6,619 bases of DNA. It comes from Amylibacter sp. Its GTDB lineage: Bacteria > Pseudomonadota > Alphaproteobacteria > Rhodobacterales > Rhodobacteraceae. The DNA lies in assembly GCA_027083485.1 (NCBI GenBank), contig JALWOO010000259.1:1-6619 (forward strand), read 5' to 3'. The notes under the pieces are model-generated. The model did no database searches and was not told the origin of the DNA. It saw nothing but the letters and a program-made list of their open reading frames with translations. The translations under genes and the position numbers were made by a program. Below, in pieces: positions 1 to 5,710 of this stretch (positions within the stretch are counted from its first letter, which is position 1; each line of letters starts with the position of its first letter).

Positions 1-1
1 G

Positions 2-646
2 GTCGGGGATTACCTGTTTTCGCGGTCGTTTCAGTTGATGGTGGAAACCGGTTCCTTGCGGGTGCTGGATATTCTGGCCAATGCTTCGGCGACGATTGCC
101 GAAGGCGAGGTTTTGCAGATGACCGCCGCCAGCGATCTGGCCACGGACGAATCGGTTTACTTGCAGGTTGTGCGGGGGAAAACCGCTGCTTTGTTTTCTG
201 CCGCAACCGAGGTCGGTGGCGTGATTGCCGGCGCGGATGATACCGCAACCAGGGCGCTGTATGATTTTGGCGATGCGCTGGGGATCAGTTTCCAGATCGT
301 CGATGATTTGCTGGATTACGGTGGTGCGACCGCATCGCTTGGCAAAAATACCGGCGATGATTTCCGGGAGCGCAAGCTCACTTTGCCGGTAATCAAGGCC
401 GTGGCCAAGGGCGATGCCACAGAGCGCGCTTTTTGGGAGCGCACCATTGAAAAGGGGCGTCAGGAAGATGGCGATCTGGAGCATGCCATGGCGCTGTTGA
501 ACAAACACGATGTGCTGGAAGAGACCCGCCAGGAGGCGCTTGCCTGGGCGGAAAAGGCCAAGACAGCGCTGGCGCAATTGCCGGACCATGAATTGCGTGG
601 TTTACTGGCCGATGTGGCCGATTTCGTGGTGTCCCGCGTGGTTTGA
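2..646 (+). CDS. ispB: Polyprenyl (octa-/decaprenyl) diphosphate synthase, 3' part
   Basis: The gene is cut by the left window edge; the frame is open from base 2 and stops with TGA at 644-646, giving about 214 C-terminal residues. The family adds isopentenyl diphosphate units to an allylic primer to make the long prenyl tail of ubiquinone. Visible family marks are the opening VGDYLFSRSF segment, VVRGKTAALFSAA, the second aspartate-rich motif DDLLD encoded at 302-316 (Mg-diphosphate binding), and the following LGKNTGDDF and KLTLPVI. The first aspartate-rich motif should lie upstream, outside the window. A TTG at 35 and an ATG at 38 are internal codons, not starts, because conserved family sequence precedes them. 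The 3' end overlaps convergent ispE by 45 bases. Chain length cannot be read from this fragment; decaprenyl would suit a Q10-making alphaproteobacterium. A shorter-chain prenyl synthase is less likely. The symbol is assigned by family resemblance only. Confidence 0.
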   Translation, partial: VGDYLFSRSFQLMVETGSLRVLDILANASATIAEGEVLQMTAASDLATDESVYLQVVRGKTAALFSAATEVGGVIAGADDTATRALYDFGDALGISFQIVDDLLDYGGATASLGKNTGDDFRERKLTLPVIKAVAKGDATERAFWERTIEKGRQEDGDLEHAMALLNKHDVLEETRQEALAWAEKAKTALAQLPDHELRGLLADVADFVVSRVV

Positions 647-1477
647 TCCGCAAAGGGTGGTGGGTTGAACCCACCAGTCGGGGCAGGTTTGTTGCAACAG
701 TCGCGCGGCCTGTTTCGCATTTTTATGGCATTCAAACAGGCCAAAACAGGTAGCACCGGAACCGGACATGCGCGCCAGCGCGGCACCGGCCCCGCTGAGC
801 GCGTCCAGCACTTCGGCGATTTCCGGCTCCAGCGACATAGCAGAGGTTTGCAGATCATTGCGTTGTCGGGCCAGCCAGTCGATGACCGCCACCACATTCA
901 TCGGGGTTTCGGGGAGGTTGGCAATCGGCGGATTGTTTCGGTTCTGCATCCGCTTGAACACTTGCGGAGTGGATACCCCCGAACCGGGGTTAATCAGGAC
1001 AGCGGGCAGATCGGGCAGAAAATCCAGCGGGGTCAGAACCTCGCCAATGCCGGACATGCGCAGGGTTTTTCCTGCCACGCAAACAGGCACATCCGCGCCA
1101 AGGGAAAGCTGCTTTGCCAATGGTGGCATGGGTAGTTGCCAGAGGCGGGACAGCCCGTGCAAGCTTGCCGCCGCATCAGCCGACCCCCCGCCAATGCCCG
1201 AGGCCACAGGCAGGTTCTTTTGCAAATGGATCGTGGCACCGTTCATGGGAAACAGCTTGGCCGCACGCAAAATCAGGTTATCCGGCCCCGCTGACAATCC
1301 CTCCCCAAACCTCCCGCCAATTTCAAGCGAGAGCGTTTCAGCAGGGGCAAACGTCAGGCGGTCGCCGAGATCGGCAAACACCACGATGCTATCGAGCAGA
1401 TGGTATCCGTCCGGTCGTTGGCCGGTAACGTGAAGACACAGGTTGACCTTGGCACGTGCGGAAAGATTAGTTGCCAT
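602..1477 (-). CDS. ispE: 4-diphosphocytidyl-2-C-methyl-D-erythritol kinase
   Basis: IspE is a cytosolic GHMP-family kinase that phosphorylates the 2-hydroxyl of CDP-methylerythritol with ATP, step four of the MEP route to isopentenyl diphosphate. The 291 residues are close to the usual family length. The N-terminus ARAKVNLCLHV carries the expected lysine at residue 10. The glycine-rich ATP motif PVASGIGGGSADAA spans 90-103. LGADVPV contains the expected catalytic aspartate at 129, and the third GHMP motif RMSGSGATCFGLF spans 236-248. The ATG lies 11 bases inside the end of the upstream TPR gene, with only a purine-rich stretch before it, so translational coupling is likely. The last 16 or so residues, after WWVQPTTL, run into the convergent prenyl synthase gene and look like a poorly constrained His/Gly-rich tail. 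Stop is TAA at 602-604. Identification is firm. Confidence 0.
   Translation of the reverse strand: MATNLSARAKVNLCLHVTGQRPDGYHLLDSIVVFADLGDRLTFAPAETLSLEIGGRFGEGLSAGPDNLILRAAKLFPMNGATIHLQKNLPVASGIGGGSADAAASLHGLSRLWQLPMPPLAKQLSLGADVPVCVAGKTLRMSGIGEVLTPLDFLPDLPAVLINPGSGVSTPQVFKRMQNRNNPPIANLPETPMNVVAVIDWLARQRNDLQTSAMSLEPEIAEVLDALSGAGAALARMSGSGATCFGLFECHKNAKQAARLLQQTCPDWWVQPTTLCGSNHAGHHEIGHIGQ
658..676. repeat. Perfect 9+9 inverted repeat just past the prenyl synthase stop
   Basis: TGGTGGGTTGAACCCACCA is a perfect inverted repeat with 9-base arms around one central base; as RNA it would give about 7 pairs with loop UUGAA. It begins 12 bases after the prenyl synthase stop codon and lies inside the end of ispE, where it encodes the WWVQPTT stretch. 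No T-run follows on the + strand, so it is not a standard intrinsic terminator. It may stop or protect the + strand transcript, or may simply reflect the codons used. Confidence 0.
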
Positions 1478-3161
1478 CTTTCGCGGCTTCTTCTTTCAGC
1501 ACCTGATCAAGCCCGACCTCCAGTTTGCGGCGTATGCGCACGGCGTCTTTCTCTTCGGGTTTGAACGAAAGCGCGCGGCGCCACTGGAATTTGGCTTCGC
1601 GTTTGCGCCCGACCTTCCAGTACACATCCCCGAGGTGATCGCTGATAACCGGATCCAGCGGCACCAGCTCCACAGCCCGTTCCATCGGGCCTACGGCCTG
1701 ATCATATTTGCCAAGCGTGTAGAAAATCCAGCCAAGGGAATCGGTGATATAGCCATCCGTCGGACGCGCCGCGACGGCTTTTTCAATCATCTTTTGCGCT
1801 TCTTCCAGACGCTGGTGTTTTTCCACAAGCGAATAGCCATAGTAGTTTAACACAAGCGGCTGATCGGGTGACAATTCCAGTGCTTTTTTGAAATCGGCCT
1901 CGGCCTGTTCCCAATTGCCGATGCGTTCATTTGTGATGCCGCGGGCATAAAACAGGAACCAATGGTTTTTGGTCGGTTCCGGTATCAGCTCTATCGCACG
2001 GGTATAGGCTTTTGAGGCTTCTTCATAGCGTTCAAGCCCTCTGAACACATCGCCCAAAGACATGTGAACGCGCGGAATATCCCCGTGACCACGGGCAAGG
2101 TTTTGCAACACTTCGATTGACGCATCGAATTTTTCGGCGGCTTCCAGCGCATCTGCACGGCCCAGTTCGGCATTCACAAACATGGGATCATCCGGGGACA
2201 GGCTGGCATAGGTTTTGGTAGCCAGATCGTATTGTTTCTGGTCCTTCAGAATTTCCGCTGTCAGCAAAACCGCCTCGGAATAGCCGGGGCGCAGGTATTC
2301 GGCCAGACGGGCATAGATCAGGGAATACCGGTCGTTTTCTTCGCCGTTCAACACGCTGGACAAGGTAAAGAATACCTCGGCGGCACCTTCGCGGGCGTTG
2401 GTGATGAAATCGTAATCCACCACACCGTCTTTGGCGATCTTGTCGCGCAAATACAAAAGGCTCGGGTCCGTGGTGCCACGCAGGGTTTTGTTGAGGAGTT
2501 CCAGCGCTTCATCGCTGCGATCCAGTTGCGTCAGGATTTCCGCATGGGCGATCAGACTGCCGCGATTGATCCGCAAATTGCCGTCTTCGCCGCCTTGCAG
2601 AATTTTATCGGCGGTTTCGAAATCCCCCACAACCGCGAGCGCCAATGCCTTGTGATACTGGCCAAACAACTGCATAGCTTTGGGGGAGGTCATGCTATCA
2701 AACCGTTTCACCGTTGCGGTGATTTGCCCCTGACCCAACTCCACCCAGCCTGAAAGCAGTTCAAACAAAAGCGGGCTGAAACGTTGCTCGCCTTTTTGTA
2801 AAATTTCCGCGGCTTTGGAGTAGTCTTCCTCTTTGATCGCGTCCGAAAGCAGCACCAGATCCGCCAGCTGACTGCCCAGAGGCCCATTGGCAATTTTGCG
2901 CGCAATCGCGGTGCTGCGTTTCACATCGCCCTTGGCCACATAGGTCAGCAAGGTGTTTTGCAGCAAAAACGGGCTATTGGGATCGCGGGCCAATGCCTGC
3001 GTATAATAGCGGGCGGCCGCGTCATAATCATTTTCACGGTTGGCCTGATTGGCGGCAAGATACGCGCCGGACAAACTGTTTGCTGTTGCGGTAAATGGTG
3101 TTGCGGCAAGCGCGAGGGTCATCCCCAGCGCACCAAGAATGCGGGTTGCTTTGGCTTTCAC
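1467..3161 (-). CDS. Secreted tetratricopeptide-repeat protein, ispE-linked
   Basis: The protein has 564 residues from a GTG start at 3161. The N-terminus is a Sec signal peptide: basic KAKATR, hydrophobic ILGALGMTLALAATPF, and a likely cut after ATA at residue 27. No cysteine follows, so it is probably a soluble periplasmic protein rather than a lipoprotein. One TPR-like unit lies at about 32-64 (GAYLAANQ...ALARDPNSP). A middle solenoid of weaker helical repeats follows, then five clear TPRs in tandem at about 364-397, 400-433, 434-468, 470-504 and 504-537, each with the usual G/Y/A spacing and ending in P. The tail is charged (RRKLEVGLDQVLKEE). TPR solenoids bind other proteins; no catalytic residues are seen. 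It overlaps ispE by 11 bases, so the two are probably co-transcribed. In Pseudomonas the TPR lipoprotein LbcA, partner of the protease CtpA, is encoded before lolB-ispE; relationship to it is inferred from gene order, size and domain type only. Confidence 0.
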   Translation of the reverse strand: MKAKATRILGALGMTLALAATPFTATANSLSGAYLAANQANRENDYDAAARYYTQALARDPNSPFLLQNTLLTYVAKGDVKRSTAIARKIANGPLGSQLADLVLLSDAIKEEDYSKAAEILQKGEQRFSPLLFELLSGWVELGQGQITATVKRFDSMTSPKAMQLFGQYHKALALAVVGDFETADKILQGGEDGNLRINRGSLIAHAEILTQLDRSDEALELLNKTLRGTTDPSLLYLRDKIAKDGVVDYDFITNAREGAAEVFFTLSSVLNGEENDRYSLIYARLAEYLRPGYSEAVLLTAEILKDQKQYDLATKTYASLSPDDPMFVNAELGRADALEAAEKFDASIEVLQNLARGHGDIPRVHMSLGDVFRGLERYEEASKAYTRAIELIPEPTKNHWFLFYARGITNERIGNWEQAEADFKKALELSPDQPLVLNYYGYSLVEKHQRLEEAQKMIEKAVAARPTDGYITDSLGWIFYTLGKYDQAVGPMERAVELVPLDPVISDHLGDVYWKVGRKREAKFQWRRALSFKPEEKDAVRIRRKLEVGLDQVLKEEAAKDGN

Positions 3162-3170
3162 GAGGAACTG

Positions 3171-3176
3171 CTCCCT
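3171..3176 (-). promoter_or_regulatory. Ribosome binding site fixing the TPR gene start
   Basis: The - strand reads AGGGAG followed by 9 bases and then GTG at 3161. This is the only strong Shine-Dalgarno sequence near the gene's 5' end, and the signal peptide starts directly after that GTG. The frame stays open upstream to a TTG at 3239, but those extra 26 residues would put a charged stretch in front of the signal peptide and lack a matching site. Confidence 0.
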
Positions 3177-3193
3177 TTCGTCGTTTCTTGCTG

Positions 3194-3222
3194 AATGTAT
3201 CGCTCCGAGGGGGGCAATACAA
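3194..3222 (-). promoter_or_regulatory. Possible promoter of the TPR-ispE unit
   Basis: On the - strand TTGTAT (3222-3217) and TACATT (3199-3194) stand 17 bases apart, matching 3/6 and 4/6 of the sigma-70 consensus. They lie between the ETF-QO terminator and the TPR ribosome binding site, where a promoter is needed because the terminator isolates the unit. The match is weak and rests on position as much as on sequence. Confidence 0.
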
Positions 3223-3280
3223 CTGAGCTTCTGCCTCAAGTGTTCACAATCGGGAAATCAGCGGCAATTCGCGCTCTGAT

Positions 3281-3310
3281 AAACAAAACCCCGGCGCGGT
3301 GGCCGGGGTT
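3281..3310 (-). terminator. Intrinsic terminator of the ETF-QO gene
   Basis: Bases 3287-3295 (AACCCCGGC) and 3302-3310 (GCCGGGGTT) form a perfect 9-bp stem with a 6-base loop. Read on the - strand the hairpin is followed by TTTTGTTT, the U-tract of a Rho-independent terminator. It starts 7 bases beyond the ETF-QO stop codon. No T-run follows on the + strand, so it works only for - strand transcripts. It separates ETF-QO from the TPR-ispE unit. Confidence 0.
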
Positions 3311-3317
3311 GATGGGG

Positions 3318-4973
3318 TCACATGTTCGGGTAATTCGGCCCTTCGCCGCCTTGGGGTGTTTTCCAGGTGATGTTGCCACAGGGGTCTTTGATGTCGCAGG
3401 TTTTGCAATGCACACAGTTCTGGGCGTTGATCTGAAAGCGCGGGTTGGACCCGTCATCATTGCGGATGATTTCATAAACGCCGGCAGGGCAATACCGTTG
3501 CGCCGGTTCGGCATACTCCGGCAGGTTTACGCGAATAGGCAGGTCGGGATCGGCCAGCACCAGATGGCAAGGCTCGTCCTCGGCGTGATTGGTGGCGGAA
3601 AAACTCACGTTGGTGAGCCGGTCAAAGCTGAGCTTGCCATCCGGTTTCGGGTATTCAAGCACCGGATAATCGGCAGCCTTGCCCGTGGATTGCGCATCGT
3701 TTTTGCCGTGTTTGAGCGTGCCGAACAGCGAGAATTTGAAAATCGACTGGAACCACATGTCAAACCCGCCAAGGCTTAAACCACCCAACGGGCCAAGCTT
3801 GCCATTCAACGGGGCCACATTGCGCACAGGTGTTAAATCTTTGCCCACCGGCCCGCTGCGCAGGGCGCTGTCAAATTCGGTCAGCTCGTCACCGGAACGT
3901 CCGGCCTTTATTGCTTCATAGGCTGCTTCGGCGGCCTGACGGCCTGAATGCATGGCGTTATGGTTGCCCTTGATGCGCGGCAGGTTCACCAATCCGGCGT
4001 TACACCCGATCAGTGCGCCCCCGGGGAAACAGGTTTTCGGCACCGACTGAATGCCGCCCTTGGTCACGACCCGCGCACCATAAGCAATGCGTTTGCCGCC
4101 TTCCAGGACCTTGGCGATGCGGGGGTGGTGTTTCCAGCGCTGGAATTCCATATAGGGAAACAGATGCGGGTTTTTGTAGTTCAGATCAACGATATAACCC
4201 ACATAAACCTGATTGTTGTCCAGATGGTACATGAAGGACCCGCCCCCGGTTTTGAACCCCAGCGGCCAGCCCATGGAATGGGTGACTTCGCCTTCGTTGT
4301 GGTTCTCCGGTTTGACTTCCCAGAGTTCCTTCATGCCAAGGCCGAATTTCGGCACATCGCAATTGGCGTCCAGATCGTATTTGGCGATCACTTCTTTGCC
4401 CAGTGACCCCCGCGCCCCTTCGCTCAGAAAAACATATTTGCCGTGCAACTCCATCCCCGGCTCATAAGACGGGCCAGGGGTACCATCCGCGTTCAGGCCG
4501 AACACACCGGCTACCACGCCTTTGACGGCACCGTTTTCGTCATAAACCAGTTCCGAACAGGCCATGCCGGGAAAAATCTCCACACCCATTTCCTCGGCCT
4601 GTTCCGCCATCCAGCGACATACGTTGCCCATGGAAACAATATAGTTACCGTGATTGCTCAGCAGCGGGGGCATAACGAATTCGGGAATGCGGATGCCGCC
4701 ACCTTCGCCCAGGACCAGAAAATTATCCTGCTTGACCTTCACCGTGATTGGCGCGCCTTTTTCTTTCCAGTCGGGGATCAGCGCGTCCAGACCGGCAGGA
4801 TCCAGCACCGCACCGGACAGAATATGCGCGCCCACCTCGGAACCTTTTTCCAGCACAACAACATCCAGATCCGCATCCAGTTGTTTCAGGCGAATTGCAG
4901 CCGACAGACCTGCTGGTCCTGCACCCACAATCACGACGTCATAGGGCATAGATTCCCGTTCAATTTCAGACAT
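3318..4973 (-). CDS. Electron transfer flavoprotein-ubiquinone oxidoreductase (ETF-QO)
   Basis: ETF-QO takes electrons from reduced electron transfer flavoprotein, which collects them from acyl-CoA and other dehydrogenases, and passes them to ubiquinone at the inner membrane using FAD and one [4Fe-4S] cluster. The 551 residues match bacterial family length. The FAD dinucleotide motif is VVIVGAGPAGLSAA (GxGxxG at 17-22), with EKGSEVGAHILSGAV at about 42-56. GWPLGFKTGGGSF and FPGGALIGCNAGLVNLPRIKG (second FAD contact region, about 316-336) follow. The C-terminal ferredoxin-like part carries the cluster ligands C495 (YCPAGVYE) and C520, C523, C526 (NCVHCKTCDIKDP). The ATG at 4973 is chosen because AGGA sits 6 bases upstream and the FAD motif follows at the normal distance; the frame is open further upstream to 5096 but that part is low-quality sequence. 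It is monocistronic as far as seen, divergent from greA and closed by an intrinsic terminator. Identification is firm; it is much closer to ETF-QO than to the related FixC proteins. Confidence 0.
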   Translation of the reverse strand: MSEIERESMPYDVVIVGAGPAGLSAAIRLKQLDADLDVVVLEKGSEVGAHILSGAVLDPAGLDALIPDWKEKGAPITVKVKQDNFLVLGEGGGIRIPEFVMPPLLSNHGNYIVSMGNVCRWMAEQAEEMGVEIFPGMACSELVYDENGAVKGVVAGVFGLNADGTPGPSYEPGMELHGKYVFLSEGARGSLGKEVIAKYDLDANCDVPKFGLGMKELWEVKPENHNEGEVTHSMGWPLGFKTGGGSFMYHLDNNQVYVGYIVDLNYKNPHLFPYMEFQRWKHHPRIAKVLEGGKRIAYGARVVTKGGIQSVPKTCFPGGALIGCNAGLVNLPRIKGNHNAMHSGRQAAEAAYEAIKAGRSGDELTEFDSALRSGPVGKDLTPVRNVAPLNGKLGPLGGLSLGGFDMWFQSIFKFSLFGTLKHGKNDAQSTGKAADYPVLEYPKPDGKLSFDRLTNVSFSATNHAEDEPCHLVLADPDLPIRVNLPEYAEPAQRYCPAGVYEIIRNDDGSNPRFQINAQNCVHCKTCDIKDPCGNITWKTPQGGEGPNYPNM

Positions 4974-4995
4974 GGCATTTCCTTTGTACGTGGCT

Positions 4996-5010
4996 GTGTG
5001 CGCTGCACAC
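4996..5010 (-). repeat. Small stem-loop in the ETF-QO leader
   Basis: GTGTGC (4996-5001) and GCACAC (5005-5010) form a perfect 6-bp inverted repeat with a 3-base loop. It lies 23-37 bases upstream of the ETF-QO ATG, just before the ribosome binding site at 4980-4983. It could be an operator or a leader hairpin; no known riboswitch was recognised. It is short enough to be chance. Confidence 0.
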
Positions 5011-5080
5011 GGTTTCCCGAATGTGATAATCAGGTCTGCAGGCAAATGGAAAGAAAAACGGCAGTTTGCAGAAAAAAACG

Positions 5081-5095
5081 TGACGTTGAACGTCA
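5081..5095. promoter_or_regulatory. Candidate operator, perfect 7+7 inverted repeat
   Basis: TGACGTT-G-AACGTCA is a perfect inverted repeat near the middle of the divergent ETF-QO/greA spacer, about 108 bases from the ETF-QO ATG and 112 from that of greA. On the - strand it begins with TTGACG, a good -35 element, but no convincing -10 follows at the normal spacing. The shape, with ACGT-bearing half sites, is that of a dimeric regulator site. From memory it resembles sites of MerR-type LiuR regulators of branched-chain amino acid and acyl-CoA breakdown, which would suit ETF-QO; that assignment is inference. Confidence 0.
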
Positions 5096-5140
5096 AACCG
5101 GCGAATAATGTGCCGTTTTCAGGGGCAGTGGCGCAACACC

Positions 5141-5171
5141 CCTTGCACGCAAGGCATCACACTTTTATGCT
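5141..5171 (+). promoter_or_regulatory. Possible greA promoter overlapped by a palindrome
   Basis: TTGCAC (5143-5148) and TATGCT (5166-5171) are 17 bases apart, matching 3/6 and 4/6 of the sigma-70 consensus, and would start transcription about 30 bases before the greA ATG. The -35 element is embedded in CCTTGC-AC-GCAAGG (5141-5154), a perfect 6+6 inverted repeat that could be an operator. Both assignments are weak and rest on sequence inspection only. Confidence 0.
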
Positions 5172-5206
5172 GCATCTTCGATTGACGAGATGGATACCCG
5201 TAGACC

Positions 5207-5677
5207 ATGAACAAAATCCCTATAACTCCGGCCGGCTTCAAGGCCGCAGAAGCAGAATTGAAGCAGCTCAAGAGCCAGGATCGTCCGGCTGTGATCAAGG
5301 CGATCGCCGAGGCGCGCGAGCACGGTGATCTGTCGGAAAACGCCGAATATCATGCTGCGCGTGAGCAACAGAGCCATATCGAGGGCCGGATCAAGGAACT
5401 CGAAGGCATCATCGGTCTGGCCGATGTGATTGATGTGACGAAACTCTCCGGTTCGATCAAATTCGGGGCCACGGTCGAACTGGCGGATGAAGACACCGAC
5501 GAGGAAAAAACCTATCAAATCGTAGGTGAATCCGAAGCCGATATGACCCGCAACAAGATTAACATCAAATCTCCTATTGCACGGGCCTTGATCGGTAAAG
5601 AAGAAGGTGACAGTGTTGAAGTAAGAACCCCCGGCGGTGTACGTTCTTACGAAGTGCTGAGTGTCAAATACATCTAA
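5207..5677 (+). CDS. greA: Transcription elongation factor GreA
   Basis: GreA enters the secondary channel of RNA polymerase and stimulates cleavage of backtracked RNA so that stalled complexes resume. The 156 residues are the normal length. The N-terminal coiled coil (about 8-75) carries the diagnostic tip [14 protein letters not shown], with the acidic residues D41 and E44 at the expected positions. The C-terminal FKBP-like domain (about 80-156) includes [19 protein letters not shown] and the closing [15 protein letters not shown]. The ATG at 5207 has only a weak upstream site (GATGGA, 11 bases away), but the N-terminus [11 protein letters not shown] is typical of the family, so the start is secure. 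It is divergent from ETF-QO and 33 bases upstream of the next gene with no terminator between, so the two probably share a transcript. Confidence 0.
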   Translation: MNKIPITPAGFKAAEAELKQLKSQDRPAVIKAIAEAREHGDLSENAEYHAAREQQSHIEGRIKELEGIIGLADVIDVTKLSGSIKFGATVELADEDTDEEKTYQIVGESEADMTRNKINIKSPIARALIGKEEGDSVEVRTPGGVRSYEVLSVKYI

Positions 5678-5710
5678 GCGTCGCGCCGGGTCTCACGAGG
5701 ACCAAGACAC

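Noticed and set aside
768..1433. Long + strand open frame of 221 codons opposite ispE
   Set aside because: It is antisense to ispE, whose GHMP kinase motifs are intact. Long antisense frames are common in GC-rich coding DNA, and it shows no family motif or ribosome binding site.
2232..2753. + strand open frame of 173 codons opposite the TPR gene
   Set aside because: It is antisense to the helical repeats of the TPR protein, with no recognisable motif and no upstream ribosome binding site.
4974..5096. N-terminal extension of ETF-QO to an upstream start at 5096
   Set aside because: The extra 41 residues precede a well-placed AGGA/ATG start at 4973 and do not resemble the family N-terminus. 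A signal sequence is not expected for this bacterial enzyme.
4443..5108. Long + strand open frame of 221 codons opposite the ETF-QO 5' region
   Set aside because: It is antisense to the firmly identified FAD-binding part of ETF-QO, and its translation is rich in His, Arg and Gln with no domain character.
5678..5710. Terminator between greA and the membrane-protein gene
   Set aside because: The 33-base spacer has a GC-rich stretch but no stable hairpin followed by T residues; it ends in the ribosome binding site of the next gene.
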